Positions 32,801 to 44,874 are shown, counted from the first letter of the stretch. The stretch is DNA of 64,000 nt from Phoma sp. XZ068 (GCA_004835665.1 RBKR01000002.1:2108001-2172000), one strand, 5' to 3'. Numbers and translations are program-made. Notes: generated by a model not told the origin, from the sequence alone.

Positions 32801-35528
32801 GATCTTGAGGCTCGCTCATGGCGTGGACGATGCGCCACAACTCACCGCCAAGCTCACAAAGCTTGTCGCCCCCATCGCAGAATATCTCACCCAGTTGTAC
32901 CTAACCAGATCCGAGAGCAATCTGCCAACAAATCCTATTCTGGCGTCACTCGTCATTGGCGCAGGCTCTGATCGTTCGACGTTGCTCACTAGCTCTGCCG
33001 CTCTCTGGAGGCAGCAGACGGAAGCCACCTTGAACTTGGCCAGCACTTTAGTGCGAGTAGCCCTGCTACTGAACAGACCATGGACGCACCTGGAGCAGCA
33101 ACTTTTCAAGGCCACACCACTACTTGCGCGTCTGTATGCTACTAGCGATAGGTGGAAGTCTCCTGTAGTGCGCCTGTTGGAAACTCTTGTCAGAGGCGCC
33201 GTTCGAGTTACGGTGTCACAAGCCTCTAACGGCTCGGCTGACCAACAGGAGCCACCATCTCTGTTGGGTCACCTAGGACCTCGCACTGCGAAGAACTTCT
33301 TGAGTGTCCTTTCTGAGCTTGACGAACCGCTCAGGATAGTCGATATCCAGACGGACGTGTGGAACTTACTATCTGCTGTAGTCACATGCAAACAGCAGTG
33401 GTTCTCCTTGTATCTACTCACCGGCAATACGCCAAAGGAATCACTACGGACGAAGCCGGATTCTACAGCAACATCAAGCCACAAGGCACTTCTCACATGG
33501 GCGATAGAAGCCATCTCCAACATGAGTTTGCCGGAATCGAGCACCACAAGTCTTTCCTGGCCCTTTTACACGGCAATGCTCGAGTTCATTACGTCAGCTC
33601 AGAACAACTGGTCCTGGGCGATGGGCGATCTGCGCAAACACAAGGGTCTTATCCAGAAGTTACTCGCATTCCTGTCATGGATGACAAGACAGCTCAAGAA
33701 CCCCAAGTCGAATGCGGAAGTTCTGCAGCGCTCATACCAAAATCGATTCGCGTCCTTGGCTTGCGAGGTACTTGCGATGTACCTCCACAGCTCACGACAG
33801 TTCGGTGACATCACGCCGCTCAAAGACATCGTTCCAGCTCTGGCCTACCTCGAAGACAACGCTTTGGAACTTCCAACATACAACGTCTCGCTACACGGCA
33901 ACCTGAAGCAAAATCTTGAGCGACAATTCCCTGGCGTTTCATTAGCCAATCTGAAGCGAACAGCCTTGTATCCTGAATCGTTCGGCCGAAGCTTCTTCTA
34001 TGACGTTGAGCTTGCCGAGCAACTTCTCGACTTCGACAGCAGATGGGCAGGGCCCCGAGAAGGCACAGGCTTCGTCAATGAGGTCGAAAAAGCAAACTAC
34101 AACCTGGGTCTGGTCGAATCGCAAGTTCAATTACTGCAAAGTTGGAAGCTGCTCGCACTTGAGCTGAGCCACTTTGTAGGCCGAGACGAGCGTCTGGTGC
34201 AGGTCTTGATCGGTATAGTCAGGAAGGCAATGAAAGCAAACGCCGAATCCAACTTACCTGAGGCATTGTTTGGTCAGCTCAACGTCTTGCGGGCAGATTT
34301 GTCGTTTGGTCTGCTTAAGAAACTGGTCGAGGCCAAAATCCATACAGCAGAAGCCCGACAACTACTCGCTCCTATATGGAACGCTATCCGGGCGTCAACT
34401 CCCGACTTCGACGACGCCTTCTCCAACGATACAGTCCACTACTACCGCTCGCAGCTGCGAATTCTCTATCTTGCTCTGCAACCACACCTCGTCGAAGAAA
34501 CAGAACAAAACGCAGAGGCCGATTTCCGTTCCAGCTTCCGCGGCACCATGCCTGCCAGCCATAAGACCCTCGAGACGTCCAGTTCAACTCTTCTCCTGGA
34601 GATTCTTTCCGACACCATTGCCAAGGGCTTCCGCAGCTTAGCTACCCAACTGCATGCCGACCCTTCCACTGTCTCGCCCTCGGACTTTGCTCTTCTTACG
34701 GCCATCCTGCAACGCATAATCGCCATCCCCGAGATGAGCAAATGGCAGACTCAAGCTGCTCTGCTCTTCGCCAACAGTAACACTATTCGTTACGCCACCA
34801 GCCTGTTCTCTTGGTCCGACCGTCTCACAGTATCCCACAACGGCGTTGCCGATCCTGTGTACGGTGAGCTTGCAATGCTCTTCCTCCTTTCACTCTCAGC
34901 GATCCAAGCGCTTGCTGAGACCATGGCTGTCGAAGGTGTCCTCTCTCAGATCAACACAGCAAACTTGATGAACTACTACCGGCGCTCAAATGGCATGGGA
35001 CCGTTCGACTCACCCGCTCGCCTGCATTCTATCTGGGCCAAGGGCATCCTACCTCTGTGCCTGAACCTTCTCCTCTCCGTCGGACCCCCCATCGCCGCAG
35101 AGATCTCATCCTTCCTCAACCAATTCCCCGAGCAGCTCGGCCGTGCCTCCAGCGCCATCAACTCCAGCTCTTCACCACGATCAGCAGCTACAAAGATCAC
35201 ACTCTCAATAGCAAGCGAGACACACTCCCTCGCCCTCCTCTCCGCCATCCTCGAGAACGTGCGAAAGCAGGGCCCAAAACTGGGTATCCAGACCAACGAA
35301 GTTGCCCTCCTAGACTGGGACAAAGAGAACGTCAAAGAAGACATCGAAAGCTGGCTCAGCAGGAAGAGCGCACTGCGCGAGCGCGTTGTCGCCCTCGACG
35401 AGCGCGAGGTGGAAATGCTAGGCCGCAAGAAGGGCGACGTGAATGAGTTGGAGGATCGCGTTCTCGCGGAGCTGGAAGATGCGGGGAAGTGTTTGGGCTT
35501 GGGGAGTGGGAAGGGTGAGGCGAAGTAA
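29900..35528 (+). CDS. nup192: Nucleoporin Nup192 (Nup205 family), inner-ring scaffold
   Basis: Two exons, 29900-29964 and 30017-35528, joined over a 52-nt intron with GTATGT donor and TTACTAAC branch point, give 1858 residues. Nup192 is a large alpha-solenoid of the inner ring of the nuclear pore, binding Nic96 and Nup53 partners. The protein shows no enzyme motif or membrane segment but is helical throughout, as expected. Recognisable family parts are the N-terminal head (AYRALCEP, SRPWKPFA, DSLWLSKEAQISEYAALQLVAQEWQSRP, GLTEEEALSVQDAAGLANFG) and the middle RYPYESTPFLKFFSVL. The length is right for the family. The second exon is one uninterrupted frame of 5.5 kb, so no further introns are needed. 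The first exon encodes 21 complete codons (MAPIQSTEFDLSKCFKGEQQL) plus two bases, a short-first-exon layout common in this window. Confidence 0.93.
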
Positions 35529-37473
35529 GCGATGCGAAGTATAGCGATTGAAGTAGGCGAGGCGAAGTTATGACCAAGTAGATATAGGCGGCGACACCGC
35601 AAGATGGGTCAAGGTTGTTTGAAAGCGTTGGAGTTTGGACAGATTTGGTACTCATGGTGTAGATTCATTTCATCGCTATCTTTTTCCACATTGGCATGGG
35701 TATTCAAAAGTGTTACTACGTTCCTTTGTGCAACTCTGACTAACACGCGTCTTGTCGACTGTACTGTCTCCAGCGTGTTTACCGATTTTTTCTTCTTTTG
35801 GTCTCCTTGCATTTCAGTCTCGCTATGTGCAATTTGTGCCCAGTTCGACCTATGTCAATGTTGTGAATTCCACTAACATCACAGGTTTCGGTCCAGCGAG
35901 TAATTCCCCGAGATGCCTATGGTTGACATTGCCCAAGACTGTTGGGTCGGGTGCAATTTCGGTGCGGGAACGCGTTCACATTCAGCTTTGCAGGAAAGCT
36001 GCTTGATTACTTCGAATCTTTTGTACGTCGTACCATAGGGTTCCTCCGGCGATGCCTGTAAGAAGCACCTGCACCTGACTCGTAGTCCCAAAGTCTGTCA
36101 CGTACAGATCAGGTACAGGTCCCGGTGTAGATACATTCCACGTGTATTCAACAATACGGAACTGAACTCATCTCTAGAGGTAAAACATTCATGACGTGGC
36201 GCAATCTCTGCGATACAGCTTTTAATATCCCAACACTACCGATGTGATTCTCATGGAAATTATTCGGCAGCACCTCGAAGCATTTGCACTTGATTGGAGG
36301 GCTTGTTCCTTTTTCTCAGCACCAATCTATGGCGCCGTGATTGCCAAGCTGAATATAGTCTGTTTGGTCCAACTAAATCTTGCATGGTGGAGAGACACAA
36401 AGCATGCAAGTGGAGACCCATATTCGGCAGCTAGGACATAACGGGAGTGGCGTATCCGCACGCAGGAGCTGGTCGATCAATAATGGAGGTTGACTTCGTG
36501 CTCCATAGTTGAATTAAATAATGTGGTTCGCTAAGTCGCCGCTATAGTCAGGAACAGGTTTACGCACAGTAACTAAGCTTGAATCTATTTCGGGTGAGTG
36601 GCCAACAATACACGAGGTCACCGTCTCGAAAAGGGATAGCCGTCATTACCGTCAGAATAGCCAGCCGTATGCGCTTTGATGCTATACGATTGTATACGAC
36701 TACCGCTAAACGCGCAGACGCGTAGACGCAAGCAACTACAGTAGTGCTTTGAGCTCTGCAAAGACTTTGAGCTTCCGACGCGCGTTCAGCCTCAAATGGG
36801 GGCGAAGAGGTACGGGCCGCTGCATTGGTGCCGGTGCATGGCCCTATCTTTGTAGAGACCGGTCATTGTGGGATAAGGTTGACTGGGAGGCAGCCTGCTG
36901 TTTGGGGCGATAGTTGCGAATGAGATGGAACTACTATGAAATAAATTTATGGTAGATTTCGTGTGTTCAAGGTGTTGTGTAGTAGTACTTCCCTTTCTGC
37001 TTTGTTGCTGCTGTGGATGCCACTCCGAGGCTTCCTTGAGCAGCAAGGCCCTACCTGACTACGGGTGTATGAGTATGAATGATTGGAGAGTCGTTGGTCA
37101 TTGAAGTGTGCATGGTTAAAAAGGTACTTCAAGATGTTCACACTAGGCGCTGGTACGGCCCTGTCAAGACTAGCGTGACATGCAGGTGACGTCTGTCAGA
37201 GGCTGTGATTCCTCGGCAGCCCTGCGTGGATCGCATCAGCTTTTAAGATTACCCAGCCCGTTGGCCCAGATCCACCCATCTCAACAACGACCCGTCGCGC
37301 CCGATCCTCATAACAATCGCTGCATCAATTCGCAGCCCTACACACGTTCGCACCAGTTTATATTGTATTGCGCCTTGGTTGTGTGTTCTTCCGTGCCTTC
37401 CGCATCTACCTGAAAGCTGAATTGCGGCGCTTCCGGGACATCCTTGAATCATCACAACACGCGCGCGACAAGC
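35529..37473. other. Long intergenic region, no gene recognised
   Basis: 1.95 kb with only short open frames and no recognisable protein, RNA gene or repeat. The stretch 37240-37473 is C-rich and is probably the leader of SSO1. The rest has mixed composition with some AT-rich segments near 36490-36540 and 36925-36960. Confidence 0.5.
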
Positions 37474-38658
37474 ATGTCGGGCAACAACTACCAGCAGTAC
37501 GGCGGGAATCCCTATGGCCAAGCCGAGGCAGGCTACGGCGGCACCAGCAACCCATATGGCTCGACGGGGTACGGGTCGTCGAACCCATATGGCGGCGGCG
37601 TAAGCACAGCATCTGCGCGCCCCGCAGCGGTCACTAACAGAGACGTACAGTATGATGAACAGCCCAGCCACCCAACTCAATTAACACACGAGGACACCAA
37701 TTACTCGCAACCGTCGCAGTACTCAGCGGCTGCGCCGACGCAAAGTGCACCGCACACAGAGGCTGCGGCGCCCTACGGAAACACAGCGCCGCAGCCTTAC
37801 GGCCTCGAGCAGCCTGGGACGAAGCCCTTGAGCCAGCAGGACTTCCTCCAGCGCATCGATGGAACCAAGACCAGGATTGGCCAGCTCACACAGGACATTG
37901 GCGCCATCTCGAGCATCCACCAGCGCATGCTGTCGTCGCCTGACAACCGTTCTTCCGCCGAGCTCGAGAGCATCGTTTCACAGACACAGATCAGGAACAC
38001 CCAGATCAAGGACGAGATCAAGTTCCTTGAGCGCGATGCCGCACGCGATTCGACCAACTCGTTCAAGAGGACCCAGGTTGAATCGCTAAAGAGGACGTTC
38101 AAGAGCCAGCTGGAGGACTTCCAGCGGGAAGAGGCGGACTACTCGAAGAGGTATCGCGAGGCCATTGCCCGCCAATACAGGGTCATCAACCCCGAGGCGA
38201 CAGAGGCCGAAGTGCAAGAGGCCGCGAACGCTGACTGGGGTGATGAGGGCATCTTCACACAAGCTGTAAGCTCTTCTATGACAATATGTGAACCGACTGC
38301 TAATTCTCCTTAGCTCAAGAGCAACCGCAGCGGGCAGGCATCCAGCGTCTTGGGTGCTGTTCGTGCTCGTCACAACGACATCCAGCGTATTGAGAAGACA
38401 ATGGTCGAGCTGGCAACACTGTTCCAGCAGCTCAACGAGCAAGTCGTCTACCAAGAGGAGCAGACCGTCCAGGTTGAGAACCAGACCATCCAGGTCAATG
38501 AAGACGCCAAGCACGTAAACACACAACTGGACCATGGTATCAAGTCTGCCAGGCGCGCAAGGAAGCTCAAGTGGTGGACCCTGGCTGTGGTGGTGCTCAT
38601 CCTCGCCGTCATTGCGCTGGCTCTCGGTATTTACTTTGGTACCAGGAACAATAAATAG
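37474..38658 (+). CDS. sso1: Plasma-membrane t-SNARE syntaxin (Sso1/2 type)
   Basis: Exons 37474-37599, 37651-38265 and 38314-38658 give 361 residues. Intron 1 (37600-37650, 51 nt) has a GTAAGC donor, a CACTAAC branch point and a TACAG acceptor, but keeps frame and has no stop, so an unspliced reading would add 17 residues. Intron 2 is 48 nt with GCTAAT. The protein is a Qa-SNARE: a Gln/Gly/Tyr-rich N-terminus with repeated NPYG motifs, an Habc three-helix bundle (about residues 100-220), the SNARE motif (IQRIEKTMVELATLFQQLNEQVVYQ with the zero-layer Gln, then VQVENQTIQVNEDA), a dibasic linker and a C-terminal membrane helix LAVVVLILAVIALALGIYF. It drives exocytic fusion at the plasma membrane and septa. 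The NPYG-rich tail is longer than in yeast Sso1. Confidence 0.93.
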
Positions 38659-39900
38659 AATGGGACCTCGATATCTGAGCCAAGGCATTCGAGTAGCGGG
38701 CCTGGTTGCGGTCGTTCGCAGCCGATCGCGCACAGAGAAGATCAGACGCGACTTGACGATCTTGCCTATCATCCCTGTGGTGGTAGCTGCATGAAACATT
38801 CACTCCAGTATGTAGTGGCCTGGCATCTTGGTTGGTACCGGACGCACACACACCTTGGTCCTTAATGAGTTGTAGACGTGTGTTATGAATCGTCGTTAAT
38901 CGTAATCGAGGGCTGTTATTAGCAGTCCGTATGTGTATAATGAAAGTAGCAAGTAGCACGAATTCATACGATCCACCAGTTCAACAAGAGACTCACGATG
39001 ATCCTCATCACGATGGAGGCTGTGTTGACACGAGACACGTGTATATGGTGATCGCAGGGAACACATCCCGTACTACCGCTGTCAGGCAGGTCAGCCTCGT
39101 AAAGTCAACACATCCAATAATGCAGTGACTAACAAAGGCTGCTTCTGGCGAGTGTTCGACGCCACTCGTGTTTGCTAGGTCGTTCAACCGCGTTGAGCCA
39201 GCCACCAGTTTTCAGTCCGTACCAGCTCATAGCCAGCATGTTGTATTGCAGCACACGCTTCAAGTTTGATAATGCGCTCAAAACCTAATCTTGTCTAGGC
39301 CCACACGGCTCTCCACAGCAGGTATCGCAGCAGGCATCGCAGCAGGGAACGGCAGGAGCGTTTGAATACGATCTTCCTTCATAGGCGCAGGAATGACGGT
39401 GACGCGCGTTTCAGCGAGCTCTGAAGCAGACTAAAGAAGCACGATCGCCGGCCGACCCAATATTCTCGGCCACTGCTTGTCTCTGGCTTGTCCATTGCTG
39501 GGCGGCTCCTTGGTTGAGCTTTTCAGGGGGCGGAGGCTGGCTCGGCGGATGCTTCTAAGATTTGGCAGCCGCCATCCATGTCGTGTGGGGCGCACCAGCC
39601 AATTGCACCACGCATTCCACAGATAGCAACCGCCAGGGCTGCTCCGCTGGGAGTGGCTTTCTCTAATAACCCGTTCCCCCAACTTGTTTTGTGTCTTCAT
39701 TCGTCTTCCTCGGTCACCGTTCTTTGTGCGCGACTGTTTTTTACACCCTTCTAATCGCAACTTTCGCTCCGGCGTATACTCTCGTTTGCCACTACCTTTC
39801 ACCGTCTGTCGCTTTACTGCTGTTTCGTTGTATACGAAAAGCGCTTCTCTCCACGACTTCTACCAACCAACTTATTCCGTCACTCACAATCAACTTCACA
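38659..39900. other. Intergenic region upstream of the GH72 gene
   Basis: 1.24 kb with no gene recognised. The segment 39690-39890 is strongly pyrimidine-rich (runs of CTTTC and TCTTC) and leads into the ATG, as expected for a highly expressed fungal gene. Near 39322-39350 there is a short repeat of GCAGCAGG. Confidence 0.5.
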
Positions 39901-41414
39901 ATGAAGAACGTTGCTATTGCTGCCGTTGCCGGCGCCCTCGCCACATCCGTCGCTGGCGTTGCTACACCCGTCGAGAAGCGTGCCGATGTCACATCCATCA
40001 CCGTCAAGGGCAATGGTGCGTGCAGTCCAAGGAACAGGAGTAATACGAGTATGCTTACTAACATTGTACAGCCTTCTGGAAGGGCTCCGAGCGTTTCTAC
40101 ATCCGTGGTGTTGACTACCAGCCTGGTAAGAACGAATGATTGCCCTTGCTAGACTAAACTAACATTCTCCAGGTGGCGCATCCAACGCAAAGGACCCCAT
40201 TGCTGACGCAGATGGCTGCAAGCGCGACATTGCCAAGTTCAAGGAGCTTGGTATCAACACTGTCCGTGTCTACACTGTCGACAACACTGCCGAGCACGAC
40301 ACCTGCATGAGCGCCCTCGCTGACGCCGGTATCTACCTCGCTCTCGATGTCAACACCCCCAAGTACTCGATCAACCGTGCCGCTCCCCAGGTCTCCTACA
40401 ACAAGGTCTACCTGCAGAGCGTTTTCGCGACTGTCGAGAAGTTCGCTGCCTACCCCAACACCCTGCTCTTCTTCTCCGGAAACGAGGTTATCAACGACGA
40501 TTCTACCACCAACTGCGCTCCGTTCGTCAAGGCTGTCACTCGTGACATCAAGTCCTACATGAACGCTCGCAAGCTCCGCAAGGTCCCCGTCGGTTATAGC
40601 GCTGCTGACGTTGAGTCCAACCGCTACGAGATGGCCGCCTACATGAACTGTGGTGAGGACTCCGTCCGCTCCGACTTCTACGCCTTCAACGACTACTCCT
40701 GGTGCGACCCCAACGACTTCAAGGGTGCCGGCTGGGACCAGAAGGTTCAGAAGCTCAGCAACTACAGCATCCCTATCTTGTAAGCACACCTCTCACCTCA
40801 AACCTTACCCTGCTAACCTTTGCAGCCTCTCCGAGTTCGGTTGCAACACCAACAAGCGTGAGTTCAACGAGGTCAAGTCCATCTACAGCACCGACATGTC
40901 CTCTGTCTACTCCGGCGGTCTCGTCTACGAGTACTCTCAGGAGGACTCCAAGTACGGTCTTGTCGAGCTCGACGGCTCCAGCGTCAAGGAGCTCGACGAC
41001 TTCACGACCCTCAAGAACGCTTACTCCAAGGCCAAGAACCCCACTGGTGACGGTGGCTACAAGGCCAGCGGCTCTGCTTCGGAGTGCCCTTCAAAGTCCT
41101 CGACCTGGAACGTCACCATCAAGGCTGACCAGCTCCCTGCCTTCCCCAGCGGTGCCAGCGACTACCTCAAGAACGGTGCCGGTGACGGCCCTGGTCTCAA
41201 GGGCTCCGGCTCCCAGTCCTCCGGTTCCAAGGAGACGGACCTCGCTGGTGCTGCCGACGGTGCTGTCACTTCCGGTGCTGCTGGCGGTACCAGCGGTACA
41301 CCCAGCAAGGGTGCCGCCTCTACTCTCCGCCCCGGCGAGTTCTCCTTCGCTCCTCTTGCTATGGGCGCAGTTGTCCTTGTCTCCTCCCTCTTCGGTGGTC
41401 TCCTCATTTTGTAA
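39901..41414 (+). CDS. gel1: GH72 1,3-beta-glucanosyltransferase, GPI-anchored (Gas1/Gel family)
   Basis: Exons 39901-40015, 40072-40125, 40173-40779 and 40826-41414 (introns of 56, 47 and 46 nt, with CTTACTAAC, CTAAC and GCTAAC branch points) give 454 residues. The enzyme cuts internal beta-1,3-glucan and transfers the end to another chain, elongating wall glucan. Seen: an N-terminal signal peptide (about residues 1-19) with a following KR processing-like site, the GH72 start GSERFYIRGVDYQPGG, GINTVRVYTVD, the acid/base motif FSGNEV with Glu near residue 161, and the nucleophile LSEFGCN with Glu near 262. After the catalytic domain a Ser/Gly/Thr-rich linker leads to a hydrophobic C-terminus fit for a GPI anchor. 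No cysteine-rich CBM43 module is visible, so it belongs to the shorter subgroup. Codon use is strongly C-biased, indicating high expression. Confidence 0.95.
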
Positions 41415-41815
41415 GATAGCCGTCTGAGCAGACGTTTCTCTCATATCTTGGCGCTGTATGAGAGTACAGGCAGGATGTAATGCAAAGACCCAGTGCGGGC
41501 AACGTTTTCTTGATGTTAGATTTTCCTTGGTGTTGTCGGCTTGTATGATGGTCGACCTGGCGTTTGACTAAAAACGATCGTTTGGTCGTCGTAGATACTG
41601 TAGAATCAGAAAACCATCCGATTTCAACTAAAGATTTTTCCCGGTTTTATGTGACGTTTGACTCGTGATATTCGCAGTGGGACGATCATGACGGTGGAGC
41701 AAGGCTGCTTATCGATAAGATTTTGTCGATTTGACGACACTACCGTCAGTTGCGCCCTTCTCGCGCGAGCACAAACCTCCTCTCCTACACTCACCTTTTT
41801 CACATACAACTGACC
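41415..41815. other. Intergenic between GH72 and YLF2 genes
   Basis: 401 bases; 3'-UTR-like sequence then a C-rich leader ahead of the GTPase ATG. No gene seen. Confidence 0.5.
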
Positions 41816-43237
41816 ATGCCACGCGATCCCTTGATTGGACTGGTTGGCAAGCCCTCGTCGGGCAAGTCTACAACACTGAACAGGTGCGCACTGCCCCTCC
41901 CCCACCATGGATCGCATGTCTAAGTCTCGGTCGCAGCTTGACAGACGCAACCTCCAAAGTCGGTCCGTACAAATATTCGCCTTGAGAGCTCGTAGGCTGA
42001 TCGAAGTGCAGGCAACTTTCCGTAAGTCTCACCCCACTCGACCAGGACCGAAGTCAGTTCTGACACTGGCAGCTTCACAACGATCGACCCCCAGCGCGCC
42101 ATTGGGTACCTTCAGATAGAATGTCCTTGTGCACGCCTCGGGTTATCAGACCGCTGTAAACCCAACTATGGCGCCTGTGTCGAAGGTCGGCGCTCCGTAC
42201 CGATTGAACTCCTTGACGTTGCTGGTCTCGTTCCCGGCGCACATATGGGCAAGGGTTTGGGGAACCGCTTTCTCGACGACCTGCGACATGCCGATGCCCT
42301 CGTGCATGTTGTTGATGTCAGCGGGACCACAGACGCAGAAGGCAAAGCAACACGCGGCTACGATCCCAGTCAGGACATCGTGTGGCTGAGGAGTGAGATT
42401 GTGCGCTGGATCCAGGGCAACTTGATGGAGAAATGGGGCAGCATCAAGAGGAGGCACATTGCGGTGAAAGCCACACCAATCGAAACCCTGCAGAACCAAT
42501 TCTCGGGTTACGGCTCCACGAGCGCAGTCGTAGCGCGCTGTCTCGATAAACTCGGTCTCCTAAGCGGCACAACTAAAGTCCCCCTCGAGCACTGGGACAA
42601 CGAGACAATCGAGCGCGTCGTCAACGCCTTCACCGACGAAAAATTCCCCACCGTCATCGCCCTCAACAAAATCGACCACGCCGACGCCGACAAGAACATC
42701 GCCAAGATCGCCAAAACCGCAGACCCAAAGAGCATTGTCCTGTGCAGTGCGATCAGCGAAGTATTTCTCCGCAAACTAGCAAAACAGGGCTTCATCAAAT
42801 ACACCGAAGGAAGCGAATTCGTCGACACACGCGACGACCTCATTGAAATGGGCGACCCCACCGGCGGCGGCCTAAAAGAACTCGACGAAAAACTCAAACA
42901 ACGCATCGAAAACCTCAAAGACATGGTTCTCTACCGCTTCGGCAGCACAGGCGTCGTCCAGGTGCTGTCCCGCGCAGCAGAACTCCTGGGTCTCGTCCCC
43001 GTCTTCCCGGTCAGGAATATCGCGGGCTTTACGTCCGGGTCGGCGAGTAGTACGGCCGTGTTCAGGGATTGCGTATTGGTTAAGAAGGGGAGTACGGTCG
43101 GCGATGTGTATAGGAAGGTTATGGGTGATGCGCCGTTGGCGTATGTGGAGACGGAGGGGGCGAGGCGGGTAGGCGAGGATGATGTGGTGAGTGTAGGGCG
43201 GAATGATATTTTGAGTTTCAAGGTGGGGAGGGCGTAG
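41816..43237 (+). CDS. YLF2: Ylf2-type YchF/OBG-family GTPase
   Basis: Four exons, 41816-41883, 41937-41962, 42012-42021 and 42073-43237, give 422 residues; introns are 53, 49 and 51 nt. The third exon is only 10 nt, yet the joins rebuild the conserved SLTDATSKVGNFPFTTIDP stretch exactly, so it is well supported. Seen: the P-loop VGKPSSGKST at the N-terminus, the switch/G3 region DVAGLVPGAHMGKGLGN, HADALVHVVDVSGTTD, the G4 motif NKIDHAD and the G5-like CSAIS. The C-terminal 80 residues are a TGS-like domain with an NDILSFKVGRA end. This matches the yeast Ylf2 (YHL014C) and archaeal OBG-like GTPases; the biological role is not established, though ribosome or translation links are suspected for the family. 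Three degenerate copies of its 3' end follow downstream. Confidence 0.92.
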
Positions 43238-43800
43238 ATAATGAATATGTTACGGCTCTTTACGGACTTGGTGCTTTGAGAGTGCATGGTGTTGCTGATG
43301 AGTGAGTGAGAGTGCGTTGTAGTCTACGTGCTAGCAGGTGATACCATTTTTTACCGGTGCTATACCTAGCGATGTTTTTACCCAGATCCATGGTGTCTGA
43401 AGATATTGATGACATCTTAAGATTTGAGATGTGGAGTGCGTGGGAAGATCATCTATGGATAGAGTTTATCTCAGGGCGTTTTCATGGACTGATTCGTTGG
43501 AGAGGTGCTCGATGGTGTACTTGTGCTCCCCCGTGCGAAGAACTGAGTTTCGAGATCTACGGACTTCGAAGACACTGATGATATTTAGTTTTAAAGATGG
43601 AGAGGGCGTAAAGAACTCCACGAATGAAGTCATTATAGCTACTTTACCGCGTTCTCAGTTCGAGAGGATGGACGGTGTTGTGTTTGCTGTGCTGGTTGTA
43701 CGCGGAGTCTCGTCGTTGTAAACTGCCTGCTGGCGGGTTATATTACCTTGTAGATGCTGATAACATTTCAAGGTTCAAGGTAGAGATGGCATAGAGGAAA
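43189..43800 (+). repeat. Degenerate tandem copies of the YLF2 gene tail
   Basis: The last ~45 bases of the GTPase frame (about 43189-43237) recur in degraded form at about 43390-43440, 43560-43612 and 43748-43795. Translated in matching frames: gene DVVSVGRNDILSFKVGRA-stop; copy 1 MVSEDIDDILRFEMWSAW; copy 2 LMIFSFKDGEG; copy 3 VDADNISRFKVEMA-stop. The 3' flank is repeated too: ATGAA...TTACGGCTCTTTACGG after the gene resembles ATGAA...ATAGCTACTTTACCG after copy 2, and GCTAGCAGGTGATA before copy 1 resembles GCTGGCGGGTTATA before copy 3. Unit length is about 170-200 bases. Confidence 0.6.
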
Positions 43801-44870
43801 CAGACCTCACGGCAGATTTATCCCAAACTCTTAATTTGGGAACTGTAAATGCTGCGTGATAGCGGCTACCATCATCTTGGATTCAAATCACCATCAGCAA
43901 TACTTGTATATCTCGAGTCAAGCATCATTCTCTTCCATACACTGACTCAAGCGCGCTGCGGCGGCGCAAGTCTTAAATGCGTTAACCTCCTTGGAACATG
44001 GCTGCAAGCCGAGCGGCGAAACAATACTTACCCAAGGTCTCTTAGTGTATTTGCTTGAGGTCTTTTCCCCAGTACGACGCTTTCCCTAAATAAGATAATA
44101 AGCAACGTGTTGCCGTAGCGCGAGAAAACTCTTCCTGATAATACCGTTGGTTAATCTTTAGTTAGAGGGAAAAGATATCCAGTTAAAAAATCCAATACTT
44201 AGATTAGTAAGGGAGAGGTTTACAAAAGTCGGTGTTATTATATTGGAGATTCCCTGGATTCCAGAGCTCGATGTATTGGAAGAAACACTCCACGAGTAAT
44301 CCTACAAGATGGATATTAACTTAAGTTGCTTAGTTAGAAGGGCGTAGATAGTAGATAGAGGAAATAAATACGAATGGAGGCCGCAATTTAGCAGTCTTAT
44401 AGAACAATGTTCTAGGAGGTGTATAGTATTGTGAACTATGTATAAGAAGAGTATATTCGCTTTAGGCCGTGTATTAATGCGAGGTATATTTTATCTGGGA
44501 CATACTCTTAGCTTTACTCCCCCGCGATCTATATCGTTAAATACGCTGATGAAATATCGTTGTAAAAGTAACTCGCTCTCCACGATTAACGTATCTTGAA
44601 GTGTTGACATTATACTTCTTCTTTATCCCCCCTCTCTCTTTACTTATTTCCTTTCCTTCCCTTCCTTTCTACTCTCTGCTTTTACCCCCCCCCCCCCCGG
44701 CAAATCCACATCTCTTCTCTTTTACCCTCTTATACTAAACCGAAAAACCACCACTCTACCTCTCTATCCCTTCTCGTCTCTACCTCTCCTACACCTCTCG
44801 ATTCGGGAACGTCGACGCCAGCAAAAATCTCCGCAACCCTCAGACCTGTTCGAGGACAAGGTTTCAGCAA
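43800..44870. other. AT-rich block, likely mutated repeat remains
   Basis: This kilobase has no gene. It is visibly richer in A and T and in TA steps than its surroundings from about 44080 to 44620, with many stop codons in all frames. A polypyrimidine stretch runs from about 44620 to 44800 and includes a run of 14 C at 44685-44698. The composition fits DNA altered by repeat-induced point mutation, but no transposon protein can be read in it. Confidence 0.5.
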
Positions 44871-44874
44871 AAAA
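44869..44874 (-). terminator. Pol III terminator of tRNA-Pro
   Basis: Six consecutive T on the minus strand directly follow the tRNA 3' end, the standard RNA polymerase III stop signal. Confidence 0.75.
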
